Shown piece after piece: positions 51,061-63,384 of a stretch of 64,000 nt of DNA. Both the position numbers and the translations under genes were made by a program. Origin of the DNA: Calliopsis andreniformis. Its lineage: Eukaryota > Arthropoda > Insecta > Hymenoptera > Andrenidae. The DNA is taken from positions 1-64,000 of the forward strand of contig NW_027480596.1 of NCBI RefSeq assembly GCF_051401765.1, read 5' to 3'. The notes under the pieces were generated by a model. That model was not told the origin of the DNA. It searched no databases and was given only the letters and a program-made list of their open reading frames with translations. Every line of letters starts with the position of its first letter. The stretch's first letter is position 1.

Positions 51061-53067
51061 TCCTCAATCTTCAATCCTCAATACTCGATCTTCAATCCCC
51101 AATCCTCAATTCTCAATCCTCAATCCTCAATGTTCAATCCTCAATACTCAATCTTCAATGCTCAATCCTGAATCCTCAATCCTCAATCCTCATTCTTCAA
51201 TCCTCAATACCCAATCCTCAATCTTCAATCCTCAATCCTCAACTCTCAATCCTCAATCCTCAATCCTCAGACCTCACACATCAATACTCAACCCTCAGTC
51301 CTCGTCCTCAATCCACAACCCTCAATCCTCAATCCTCAATCATCAATCGTCAATATTCAATCTTCAGTCCTCAATCCTCAATCCTCAATCCTCAATCCTC
51401 AATCCTCAATGTTCAATCCGAAATACCCAATCCTCAATCTTCAATCCTCAATCCTCAATCCTCAATCCTCAACCCTCAATACTCAATCCTCAATTTTCAC
51501 TCCTGAAACCTCAATGCTGAATCCACAATCCTCAATCTTCAATCCTCAATCATCAGTCCTCTATCCTCAATCCTCAATCCTCAATCCTCAATATTCAAGG
51601 CACAACCCTCAGCCACCAATCCTCAATAATCAACCATCAATCCTCAATTCCCAACACTCAATAGAATATTCTGAATACTCATGGTTCAATACTCAATCCA
51701 CAATATTCAATAATCAAATCTCTATCCTCAATCTTCAGTCCTCAATACTCAACTTCAATCCTCAATCCTCAATTCTCAATCCTCAATCCTCAATCCTCAA
51801 TCCTCAATTCTCAACCCTCAATCCTCAGTCCTCAGACCTCAAACCTCAATCCTCAACTCTCAGCCCTCATCCTCAATCCTCAATCGTCAATCTTCAATCC
51901 TCAGTCCTCAATCCGCAAGCCTCAATCCTCAATCCTCAATCCTCAGTCCTCAAACAACAATCCTCAACACTCAATTCTCAATCCTCAACCTTCAATCCTC
52001 AATCCTCAATCCTCAATCCCCAACCCACAATCCTCAGGCATCAATACTCAATCTTCAATACTCAATCCTCAATCCTCAATCCTCAATCCTCAATCCTCAA
52101 ACCTCAATCCCCATTCCTCAAACCTCAATCCTCAACTCTCAGTCCTCATCCTCAGTTCTCAATACTCAATCATCAATCCTCAATCCTCAATCTTCAATCC
52201 TCAATCCTCAAACCTCAATCCTCAACCGTCAGTCCTCGTCCTCAATCCTCAAACCTCAATCCTCAATCCTCAATATTCAATCTTCAATACTCAATCTTCT
52301 ATCCTCAATGCTCTATCCTCAATCCTCAATCCTCAATCCTCGATATTCAAGACACAACCCTCAGCCATCAATCCTCAATACTCAACCATCAATCCTCAAT
52401 TCTCAATACTCAATAGAATATTCTGAATACTCATGGTTCAATACTCAATCCTCAATATTCAATAATCAAATCTCAATCCTCCACCTTAAATCCTCAATAC
52501 TCAATTTCAATCCTCAATCCTCAGTTCTCAATCCCCAATACTCAATCCTCAATCGCCAATCCTCAATCCCCAATCGTCAATCTTCAATCCTCAACCTCAA
52601 TCCTCAATCCTCAATCCTCAATCCTCAATCTTCAATCATCAATATTCAATCTTCAATCCTCAATCCTCAATCCTCAACCCTCAATCCTCAATCCTCAGGC
52701 ATCAATACTCAATCTTCAATACTCAATCCTCAATCCTCAATTCTCAATCCCCAATACTCAATCCTCAATCGTCAATCCTCAATCCCGAATCCTCAATCTT
52801 CAATCCTCAACCTCAATCCTCAATCCTCAATCCTCAATCCTCAATCTTCAATCATCAATATTCAATCTTCAATCCTCAATCCTCAATACTCAATCCTCAA
52901 TCCTCAATCCTCAGGCATCAGTACTCAATCTTCAATACTCAATCCTCAATCCTCAATCCTCAATCCTCAATCCTCAACCCTCAATCCTCATTCCTCAAAC
53001 CTCAATCCTCAACCCTCAGTTCTCATACTCAATTCTCAATTCTCAATCCTCAATTCTCAATCCTCAA
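51061..53067 (+). repeat. 2,335-bp-period duplication, copy 2
   Basis: Partner of 48,726-50,732, with L cores at 51,663 and 52,415, 752 bp apart as in copy 1. A CTCGATCTTC near 51,085 distinguishes it. Its right end near 53,067 leads directly into the first of six units with CCAATTCTAGATCC. Confidence 0.92.
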
Positions 53068-53091
53068 TCTTCAATCCTCAATAATCAATCT

Positions 53092-54269
53092 CCAATTCTA
53101 GATCCTCAATCCCCAATCTTCAATCCTTAATCCTCAATCTTCAATCCCCAATCCCCAGTACTTAATCTTCAATCCTCAATGCTCAAACCTCAATGCTCAA
53201 CCCTCAGTCCTCATCCTCAATTCTCAATTCTCAATCCTCAATCCTCAATCCTCAATCTTCAATCCTCAATAATCAATATCCGATCCTAGATCCTCAATCC
53301 CCAATCTTCAATCGTTAATCCTCAATCTTCAATCGTCAATCCCCAGTCATCAATCTTCAATCCTCAATGCTCAATCCTCAATCCTCAATCCTCAGTCCTC
53401 AATCCCCAATCCTCAATCCTCAAACCTCAATACCCAACCGTCAGTCCTCGTCCTCAATCCTCAAACCTCAATCCTCAATCCTCAATATTCAATCATCAAT
53501 ACTCAATCTTCAATCCTCAATCCTCAAACCTCAATCCTCAATCCTCATTCTTCAATCCTAAATACCCAATCCTCAATCTTCAATCCTCAATCCTCAATCC
53601 TCAATTCTCAATCCTCAATCCTTAATCCTCAGACCTCAAACATCAATCTTCAACCCGCAGTCCTCGTCCTCAATCCACAACCCTCAATCCTCAGTCCTCA
53701 ATATTCAATCATCAATATTCAATCTTCAATCCTCAATCCTCAATCCTCAATCCTCAATCCTCTATCCTCAGTCTTCAACCCTGAATCCTCAATCCTCAAT
53801 ACTCAATCCTGAATCTTCAATCCTCAATACTCAATCTTCAATCCTCAATCCTCAATCCTCAATCCTCAATCCTCAATCTTCAATCCTCAACACTCAATCT
53901 TCAATCCTCAATCCTCAATCCTCAATCCTCAATCCTCATTCTTCAATCCTCAATACCCAATCCTCAACCTTCAATCCTCAATCCTCAATCCTCAATCCTA
54001 ATTCCTCAATCCTCATTCTTCAACCCTCAATACACAATCCTCAATTTCAATCCTCAATCCTCAATCCTCAATCCTCAATCCTCAATCCTCAGGCATCAGT
54101 ACTCAATCTTCAATACTCAATCCTCAATCCTCAATCCTCAATTCTCAATCCTCAACCCTCAATCCTCATTCCTCAAACCTCAATCCTCAACCCTCAGTTC
54201 TCATACTCAATTCTCAATTCTCAATCCTCAATTCTCAATCCTCAATCTTCAATCCTCAATAATCAATCT
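53092..54269 (+). repeat. 1.2-1.7 kb unit, copy 1 of 6
   Basis: The unit starts at CCAATTCTAGATCC. Unit starts are 53,092, 54,270, 57,776, 59,288, 60,946 and 62,339. Copies share CAGTACTTAATC, AATATCCGATCCTAGATCC, AATCGTTA, CAATACCCAACCGTC and an N module with CATCAATCTTC. N in this copy reads CAACCCGCAGTCC where most read CAACCCTCAGTCC. Confidence 0.9.
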
Positions 54270-55260
54270 CCAATTCTAGATCCTCAATCCCCAATCTTCA
54301 ATCCTTAATCCTCAATCTTCAATCCCCAATCCCCAGTACTTAATCTTCAATCCTCAATGCTCAAACCTCAATACTCAACCCTCAGTCCTCATCCTCAATT
54401 CTCAATTCTCAATCCTCAATCCTCAATCCTCAATCTTCAATCCTCAATAATCAATATCCGATCCTAGATCCTCAATCCCCAATCTTCAATCGTTAGTCCT
54501 CAATCATCAATCGTCAATCCCCAGTCATCAATCTTCAATCCTCAATGCTCAATCCTCAATCCTCAATCCTCAGTCCTCAATCCCCAATCCTCAATCCTCA
54601 AACCTCAATACCCAACCGTCAGTCCTCGTCCTCAATCCTCAAACCTCAATCCTCAATTCTCAATATTCAATCATCAATACTCAATCTTCAATCCTCAATC
54701 CTCAAACCTCAATCCTCAATCCTCATTCTTCAATCCTAAATACCCAATCCTCAATCTTCAATCCTCAATCCTCAATCCCCAATTCTCAATCCTCAATCCT
54801 TAATCCTCAGACCCCAAACATCAATCTTCAACCCTCAGTCCTCGTCCTCAATCCACAACCCTCAATCCTCAGTCCTCAATATTCAATCATCAATATTCAA
54901 TCTTCAATCCTCAATCCTCAATCCTCAATCCTCAATCCTCTATCCTCAGTCTTCAACCCTGAATCCTCAATCCTCAATACTCAATCCTGAATCTTCAATC
55001 CTCAATACTCAATCTTCAATCCTCAATCCTCAATCCTCAATCCTCAATCCTCAATCCTCAATCTTCAATCCTCAACACTCAATCTTCAATCCTCAATCCT
55101 CAATCCTCAATCCTCAATCCTCATTCTTCAATCCTCAATACCCAATCCTCAACCTTCAATCCTCAATCCTCAATCCTCAATCCTAATTCCTCAATCCTCA
55201 TTCTTCAACCCTCAATACACAATCCTCAATTTCAATCCTCAATCCTCAAACCTCATTTCT
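54270..55260 (+). repeat. 1.2-1.7 kb unit, copy 2 of 6
   Basis: Starts exactly 1,178 bp after copy 1. It differs by single bases (CGTTAGTCC near 54,491, CAGACCCCAAACATC near 54,808). From about 55,250 it gives way to a segment with L at 55,440. Confidence 0.88.
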
Positions 55261-55789
55261 CAATCCTCAATCCTCAAACCTCAATCTTCAATCCTGAATA
55301 TTCAATCATCAATACTCAATCTTCAATCCTCAATGTTCTATCCTCAATCCTCAATCCTCAATCCTCAATATTCAAGACACAACCCTCAGCCATCAATCCT
55401 CAATACTCAACCATCAATCCTCAATTCTCAATACTCAATAGAATATTCTGAATACTCATGGTTCAATACTCAATCCACAATATTCAATAATCAAATCTCA
55501 CTCCTCAATCTTCAATTCTCAATACTCAATTTCAATCCTCAATCCTCAGTTCTCAATCCCCAATACTCAATCCTCAATCGTCAATCCTCAATCCCCAATC
55601 CTCAATCTACAATCCTCAACCTCAATCCTCAATCCTCAATCCTCAATCCTCAATCTTCAATCATCAATATTCAAACTTCAATACTCAATCCTCAACCCTC
55701 AATCCTGAATCCTCAATCCTCAATCTTCAATCCTCAATCCTCAATCCTCAATCCTCAATCCTCAATCTTCAATCCTCAATACTCAATCT
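55261..55789 (+). repeat. L-containing insertion in the six-unit block
   Basis: L core at 55,440, with CAATGTTCTATCC before it as at 9,313. CAATCTACAATCC near 55,604 and TTCAAACTTC near 55,671 are private changes. It separates unit 2 from the third copy of the 2,335-bp-type block. Confidence 0.78.
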
Positions 55790-57640
55790 TCAATCCCCAA
55801 TCCTCAATTCTCAATCCTCAATCCTCAATGTTCAATCCTCAATACTCAATCTTCAATCCTCAATCCTGAATCCTCAATACTCAATCCTCATTCTTCAATC
55901 CTCAATACCCAATCCTCAATCTTCAATCCTCAATCCTCAACTCTCAATCCTCAATCCTCAATCCTCAGACCTCACACATCAATACTCAACCCTCAGTCCT
56001 CGTCCTCAATCCACAACCCTCAATCCTCAATCCTCAATCATCAATCATCAATATTCAATCCTCAGTCCTCAATCCTCAATCCTCAATCCTCAATCCTCAA
56101 TCCTCAATGTTCAATCCGAAATACCCAATCCTCAATCTTCAATCCTCAATCCTCAATCCTCAATCCTCAACCCTCAATACTCAATACTCAATTTTCACTC
56201 CTGAAACCTCAATGCTGAATCCACAATCCTCAATCTTGAATCCTCAATCATCAGTCCTCTATCCTCAATCCTCAATCCTCAATCCTCAATATTCAAGGCA
56301 CAACCCTCAGCCACCAATCCTCAATACTCAACCATCAATGCTCAATTCCCGACACTCAATAGAATATTCTGAATACTCATGGTTCAATACTCAATCCACA
56401 ATATTCTTTAATCAAATCTCTATCATCAATCTTCAGACCTCAATACTCAACTTCAATCCTCAATCCTCAATTCTCAATCCTCAATCCTCAATCCTCAATC
56501 CTCAATTCTCAATCCTCAAACCTCAGTCCTCAGACCTCAAACCTCAATCCTCAACTCTCAGCCCTCATCCTCAATCCTCAATCCTCAATCTTCAATCCTC
56601 AGTCCTCAATCCGCAAGCCTCAATCCTCAATCCTCAATCCTCAGTTCTCAAACAACAATCCTCAACACTCAATTCTCAATCCTCAACCTTCAATCCTCAA
56701 TCCTCAATCCTCAATCCCCAATCCACAATCCTCAGGCATCAATACTCAATCTTCAATACTCAATCCTCAATCCTCAATCCTCAATCCTCAATCCTCAAAC
56801 CTCAATCCCCATTCCTCAAACCTCAATCCTCAACTCTCAGTCCTCATCCTCAGTTCTCAATACTCAATCATCAATCCTCAATTCTCAATCTTCAATCCTC
56901 AATAATCAAGCTCCAATCCTAGATCCTCAATCCCCAGTCTTCAATCCTTAATCCTCAATCTTCAATCCTTAATTCTCAATCGTCAATCTTCAATCCTCAA
57001 TACTCAATCTTCAATCCTCAATCCTCAATCCTCAATCCTCAGGCATCAATACTCAATCTTCAATACTCAATCCTCAATCCTCAATCCTCAATCCTCAATC
57101 CTCAATCCTCAACCCTCAATCCTCATGCCTCAAACCTCAATCCTCAACCCTCAGTCCTCATCCTCAATTCTCAATTCTCAATCCTCAATCCTCAATCCTC
57201 AATCTTCAATCCTCAATCCTCAAACCTCAATCCTCAACCGTCAGTCCTCGTCCTCAATCCTCAAACCTCAATCCTCAATCCTCAATATTCAATCTTCAAT
57301 ACTCAATCTTCTATCCTCAATGCTCTATCCTCAATCCTCAATCCTCAATCCTCGATATTCAAGACACAACCCTCAGCCATCAATCCTCAATACTCAACCA
57401 TCAATCCTCAATTCTCAATACTCAATAGAATATTCTGAATACTCATGGTTCAATACTCAATCCTCAATATTCAATAATCAAATCTCAATCCTCCACCTTA
57501 AATCCTCAATACTCAATTTCAATCCTCAATCCTCAGTTCTCAATCCCCAATACTCAATCCTCAATCGCCAATCCTCAATCCCCAATCGCCAATCTTCAAT
57601 CCTCAACCTCAATCCTCAATCCTCAATCCTCAATCCTCAA
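55790..57640 (+). repeat. Third, diverged copy of the 2,335-bp-type block
   Basis: L cores at 56,361 and 57,427 correspond to 49,328 and 50,080 at offsets of 7,033 and 7,347 bp. The 314-bp difference reflects added sequence around 56,930-57,190, which includes CATGCCTCAAACC. Differences from the other two copies are numerous (AATATTCTTTAATC near 56,402, CAATTCCCGACAC near 56,345), so this is the older member of the trio. Confidence 0.85.
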
Positions 57641-59287
57641 TCCTCAATCCTCAATCCTCAACCCTCAATCCTCATTCCTCAAACCTCAATCCTCAACCCT
57701 CAGTTCTCATACTCAATTCTCAATTCTCAATCCTCAATTCTCAACCCTCAATCTTCAATCCTCAATAATCAATCTCCAATTCTAGATCCTCAATCCCCAA
57801 TCTTCAATCCTTAATCCTCAATCTTCAATCCCCAATCCCCAGTACTTAATCTTCAATCCTCAATGCTCAAACCTCAATGCTCAACCCTCAGTCCTCATCC
57901 TCAATTCTCAATTCTCAATCCTCAATCCTCAATCCTCAATCTTCAATCCTCAATAATCAATATCCGATCCTAGATCCTCAATCCCCAATCTTCAATCGTT
58001 AATCCTCAATCTTCAATCGTCAATCCCCAGTCATCAATCTTCAATCCTCAATGCTCAATCCTCAATCCTCAATCCTCAGTCCTCAATCCCCAATCCTCAA
58101 TCCTCAAACCTCAATACCCAACCGTCAGTCCTCGTCCTCAATCCTCAAACCTCAATCCTCAATCCTCAATATTCAATCATCAATACTCAATCTTCAATCC
58201 TCAATCCTCAAACCTCAATCCTCAATCCTCATTCTTCAATCCTAAATACCCAAACCTCAATCTTCAATCCTCAATCCTCAATCCTCAATTCTCAATCCTC
58301 AATCCTTAATCCTCAGACCTCAAACATCAATCTTCAACCCTCAGTCCTCGTCCTCAATCCACAACCCTCAATCCTCAGTCCTCAATATTCAATCATCAAT
58401 ATTCAATCTTCAATCCTCAATCCTCAATCCTCAATCCTCAATCCTCAATCCTCAGTCTTCAACCCTGAATCCTCAATCCTCAATACTCAATCCTGAATCT
58501 TCAATCCTCAATACTCAATCTTCAATCCTCAATCCTCAATCCTCAATCCTCAATCCTCAATCTTCAATCCTCAACACTCAATCTTCAATCCTCAATCCTC
58601 AATCCTCAATCCTAAATCCTCATTCTTGAATCCTCAATACCCAATCCTCAACCTTCAATCCTCAATCCTCAATCCTCAATCCTAATTCCTCAATCCTCAT
58701 TCTTCAACCCTCAATACACAATCCTCAATTTCAATCCTCAATCCTCAAACCTCATTTCTCAATCCTCAATCCTCAAGCCTCAGCCCTCATCCTCCATCCT
58801 CAATCCTCAATCCTCCTTCCTCAATCTTCAATCCTCAATTCTCAATCTCCAATCCTCGATCCTCAATCATCAATCCTCAATCCTCAATCCTCAGGCATCA
58901 ATACTCAATCTTGAATACTCAATCCTCAATCCTCAATCCTCAATCCCCAATACTCAATCCTCAATCGTCAATCCTCAATCCCGAATCCTCAATCTTCAAT
59001 CCTCAACCTCAATCCTCAATCCTCAATCCTCAATCCTCAATCTTCAATCATCAATATTCAATCTTCAATCCTCAATCCTCAATCCTCAATCCTCAATCCT
59101 CAATCCTCAGGCATCAGTACTCAATCTTCAATACTCAATCCTCAATCCTCAATCCTCAATTCTCAATCCTCAACCCTCAATCCTCATTCCTCAAACCTCA
59201 ATCCTCAACCCTCAGTTCTCATACTCAATTCTCAATTCTCAATCCTCAATTCTCAATCCTCAATCTTCAATCCTCAATAATCAATCT
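57641..59287 (+). repeat. 1.2-1.7 kb unit, copy 3 of 6, with its lead-in
   Basis: CCAATTCTAGATCC at 57,776. The unit is 1,512 bp long because its right end includes CAGGCATCAATAC and post-L type sequence (58,890-59,250). CTCCTTCC near 58,812 is shared with unit 5 near 61,864. There is no L copy. Confidence 0.88.
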
Positions 59288-60945
59288 CCAATTCTAGATC
59301 CTCAATCCCCAATCTTCAATCCTTAATCCTCAATCTTCAATCCCCAATCCCCAGTACTTAATCTTCAATCCTCAATGCTCAAACCTCAATACTCAACCCT
59401 CAGTCCTCATCCTCAATTCTCAATTCTCAATCCTCAATCCTCAATCCTCAATCTTCAATCCTCAATAATCAATATCCGATCCTAGATCCTCAATCCCCAA
59501 TCTTCAATCGTTAATCCTCAATCATCAATCGTCAATCCCCAGTCATCAGTCTTCAATCCTCAATGCTCAATCCTCAATCCTCAATCCTCAGTCCTCAATC
59601 CCCAATCCTCAATCCTCAAACCTCAATACCCAACCGTCAGTCCTCGTCCTCAATCCTCAAACCTCAATCCTCAATTCTCAATATTCAATCATCAATACTC
59701 AATCTTCAATCCTCAATCCTCAAACCTCAATCCTCAATCCTCATCCTTCAATCCTAAATACCCAATCCTCAATCTTCAATCCTCAATCCTCAATCCTCAA
59801 TTCTCAATCCTCAATCCTTAATCCTCAGACCTCAAACATCAATCTTCAACCCTCAGTCCTCGTCCTCAATCCACAACCCTCAATCCTCAGTCCTCAATAT
59901 TCAATCATCAATATTCAATCTTCAATCCTCAATCCTCAATCCTCAATCCTCAATCCTCTATCCACAGTCTTCAACCCTGAATCCTCAATCCTCAATACTC
60001 AATCCTGAATCTTCAATCCTCAATACTCAATCTTCAATCCTCAATCCTCAATCCTCAATCCTCAATCCTCAATCTTCAATCCTCAACACTCAATCTTCAA
60101 TCCTCAATCCTCAATCCTCAATCCTCAATCCTCATTCTTCAATCCTCAATACCCAATCCTCAACCGTCAGTCCTCGTCCTCAATCCTCAAACCTCAATCC
60201 TCAATATTCAAGACACAACCCTCAGCCAGCAATCCTCAATACTCAACCATCAATCCTCAATTCTCAATACTCAATAGAATATTCTGAATACTCATGGTTC
60301 AATACTCAATCCTCAATATTCAATAATCAAATCTCAATCCTCCACCTTAAATCCTCAATACTCAATTTCAATCCTCAATCCTCAGTTCTCAATCCCCAAT
60401 ACTCAATCCTCAATCGCCAATCCTCAATCCCCAATCGTCAATCTTCAATCCTCAACCTCAATCCTCAATCCTCAATCCTCAATCTTCAATCATCAATATT
60501 CAATCTTCAATCCTCAATCCTCAATCCTCAACCCTCAATCCTCAATCCTCAGGCATCAATACTCAATCTTCAATACTCAATCCTCAATCCTCAATCCTCA
60601 ATCCCCAATACTCAATCCTCAATCGTCAATCCTCAATCCCGAATCCTCAATCTTCAATCCTCAACCTCAATCCTCAATCCTCAATCCTCAATCCTCAATC
60701 TTCAATCATCAATATTCAATCTTCAATCCTCAATCCTCAATACTCAATCCTCAACCCTCAATCCTCAGGCATCAGTACTCAATCTTCAATACTCAATCCT
60801 CAATCCTCAATCCTCAATCCTCAATCCTCAACCCTCAATCCTCATTACTCAAACCTCAATCCTCGACCCTCAGTTCTCATACTCAATTCTCAATTCTCAA
60901 TCCTCAATTCTCAATCCTCAATCTTCAATTCTCAATAATCAATCT
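59288..60945 (+). repeat. 1.2-1.7 kb unit, copy 4 of 6, with embedded L segment
   Basis: The unit follows copy 3 until about 60,155, where CAATACCCAATCC runs into CAACCGTCAG and an L copy (core 60,276). That L and its flanks resemble the 50,080 and 52,415 copies (CTCCACCTTAAATCC). The remaining D-less tail ends at the next CCAATTCTAGATCC. Confidence 0.88.
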
Positions 60946-62338
60946 CCAATTCTAGATCCTCAATCCCCAATCTTCAATCCTTAATCCTCAATCTTCAATC
61001 CCCAATCCCCAGTACTTAATCTTCAATCCTCAATGCTCAAACCTCAATGCTCAACCCTCAGTCCTCATCCTCAATTCTCAATTCTCAATTCTCAATCCTC
61101 AATCCTCAATCCTCAATCTTCAATCCTCAATAATGAATATCCGATCCTAGATCCTCAATCCCCAATCTTCAATCGTTAATCCTCAATCTTCAATCGTCAA
61201 TCCCCAGTCATCAATCTTCAATCCTCAATGCTCAATCCTCAATCCTCAATCCTCAGTCCTCAATCCCCAATCCTCAATCCTCAAACCTCAATACCCAACC
61301 GTCAGTCCTCGTCCTCAATCCTCAAACCTCAATCCTCAATCCTCAATATTCAATCATCAATACTCAATCTTCAATCCTCAATCCTCAAACCTCAATCCTC
61401 AATCCTCATTCTTCAATCCTAAATACCCAATCCTCAATCTTCAATCCTCAATCCTCAATCCTCAATTCTCAATCCTCAATCCTTAATCCTCAGACCTCAA
61501 ACATCAATCTTCAACCCTCAGTCCTCGTCCTCAATCCACAACCCTCAATCCTCAGTCCTCAATATTCAATCATCAATATTCAATCTTCAATCCTCAATCC
61601 TCAATCCTCAATCCTCAATCCTCAATCCTCAGTCTTCAACCCTGAATCCTCAATCCTCAATCCTCAATCCTCATTCTTCAATCCTCAATACCCAATCCTC
61701 AACCTTCAATCCTCAATCCTCAATCCTCAATCCTAATTCCTCAATCCTCATTCTTCAACCCTCAATACACAATCCTCAATTTCAATCCTCAATCCTCAAA
61801 CCTCATTTCTCAATCCTCAATCCTCAAGCCTCAGCCCTCATCCTCCATCCTCAATCCTCAATCCTCCTTCCTCAATCTTCAATCCTCAATTCTCAATCTC
61901 CAATCCTCGATCCTCAATCATCAATCCGCAATCCTCAATCCTCAGGCATCAATACTCAATCTTCAATACTCAATCCTCAATCCTCAATCCTCAATCCCCA
62001 ATACTCAATCCTCAATCGTCAATCCTCAATCCCGAATCCTCAATCTTCAATCCTCAACCTCAATCCTCAATCCTCAATCCTCAATCCTCAATCTTCAATC
62101 ATCAATATTCAATCTTCAATCCTCAATCCTCAATCCTCAATCCTCAATCCTCAATCCTCAGGCATCAGTACTCAATCTTCAATACTCAATCCTCAATCCT
62201 CAATCCTCAATTCTCAATCCTCAACCCTCAATCCGCATTCCTCAAACCTCAATCCTCAACCCTCAGTTCTCATACTCAATTCTCAATTCTCAATCCTCAA
62301 TTCTCAATCCTCAATCTTCAATCCTCAATAATCAATCT
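60946..62338 (+). repeat. 1.2-1.7 kb unit, copy 5 of 6
   Basis: The unit has one additional TCAATTC heptamer near 61,085 and one AATAATGAATATCC variant near 61,131. Without an L copy it closely follows unit 3 from 61,670 onward. Confidence 0.88.
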
Positions 62339-63384
62339 CCAATTCTAGATCCTCAATCCCCAATCTTCAATCCTTAATCCTCAATCTTCAATCCCCAATC
62401 CCCAGTACTTAATCTTCAATCCTCAATGCTCAAACCTCAATACTCAACCCTCAGTCCTCATCCTCAATTCTCAATTCTCAATCCTCAATCCTCAATCCTC
62501 AATCTTCAATCCTCAATAATCAATATCCGATCCTAGATCCTCAATCCCCAATCTTCAATCGTTAATCCTCAATCATCAATCGTCAATCCCCAGTCATCAA
62601 TCTTCAATCCTCAATGCTCAATCCTCAATCCTCAATCCTCAGTCCTCAATCCCCAATCCTCAATCCTCAAACCTCAATACCCAACCGTCAGTCCTCGTCC
62701 TCAATCCTCAAACCTCAATCCTCAATTCTCAATATTCAATCATCAATACTCAATCTTCAATCCTCAATCGTCAAACCTCAATCCTCAATCCTCAATCCTC
62801 AATCTTCAATCCTCAATCCTCAATCCTCAATTCTCAATCCTCAGTCCTCAATCAACAACCCTCAATCCTCAAACCTCAATCCTCAACCGTCAGTCCTCGT
62901 CCTCAGTCGTCAAACCTCAATCATCAATCCTCAATATTCAATCATCAATACTCAATCTTCAGTCCTCAATGCTCTATCCTCAATCCTCAATCCTCAATCC
63001 TCAATATTCAAGACACAACCCTCAGCCATCAATCCTCAATACTCAACCATCAATCCTCAATTCCCAATACTCAATAGAATATTCTGAATACTCATGGTTC
63101 AATACTCAATCCACAATATTCAATAATCAAATCTCAATCCTCAATCTTCAATCCTCAATACTCAATTTCAATCCACAATCCTCAGTTCTCAATCCCTAAT
63201 ACTCAATGCTCAATCGTCAATCCTTAATCCCCAATCCTCAATCTTCGATCCTCAACCTCAATCCTCAATCCTCAATCCTCAATCCTCAATCTTCAATCAT
63301 CAATATTCAATCTTCAATCCTCAATCCTCAATCCTCAATCCTCAATCCTCAATCCTCAATCTTCAATCCTCAATCCTCAATCCT
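62339..63384 (+). repeat. 1.2-1.7 kb unit, copy 6 of 6, ending in an L segment
   Basis: The unit follows the others until about 62,770. It then passes CAATCAACAACCC (62,850) and a pre-L string with CTCAGTCGTCAAACC into the L core at 63,076. CAATTCCCAATAC just before the core and CCCTAATACTCAATGCTC near 63,195 are private. Confidence 0.86.
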
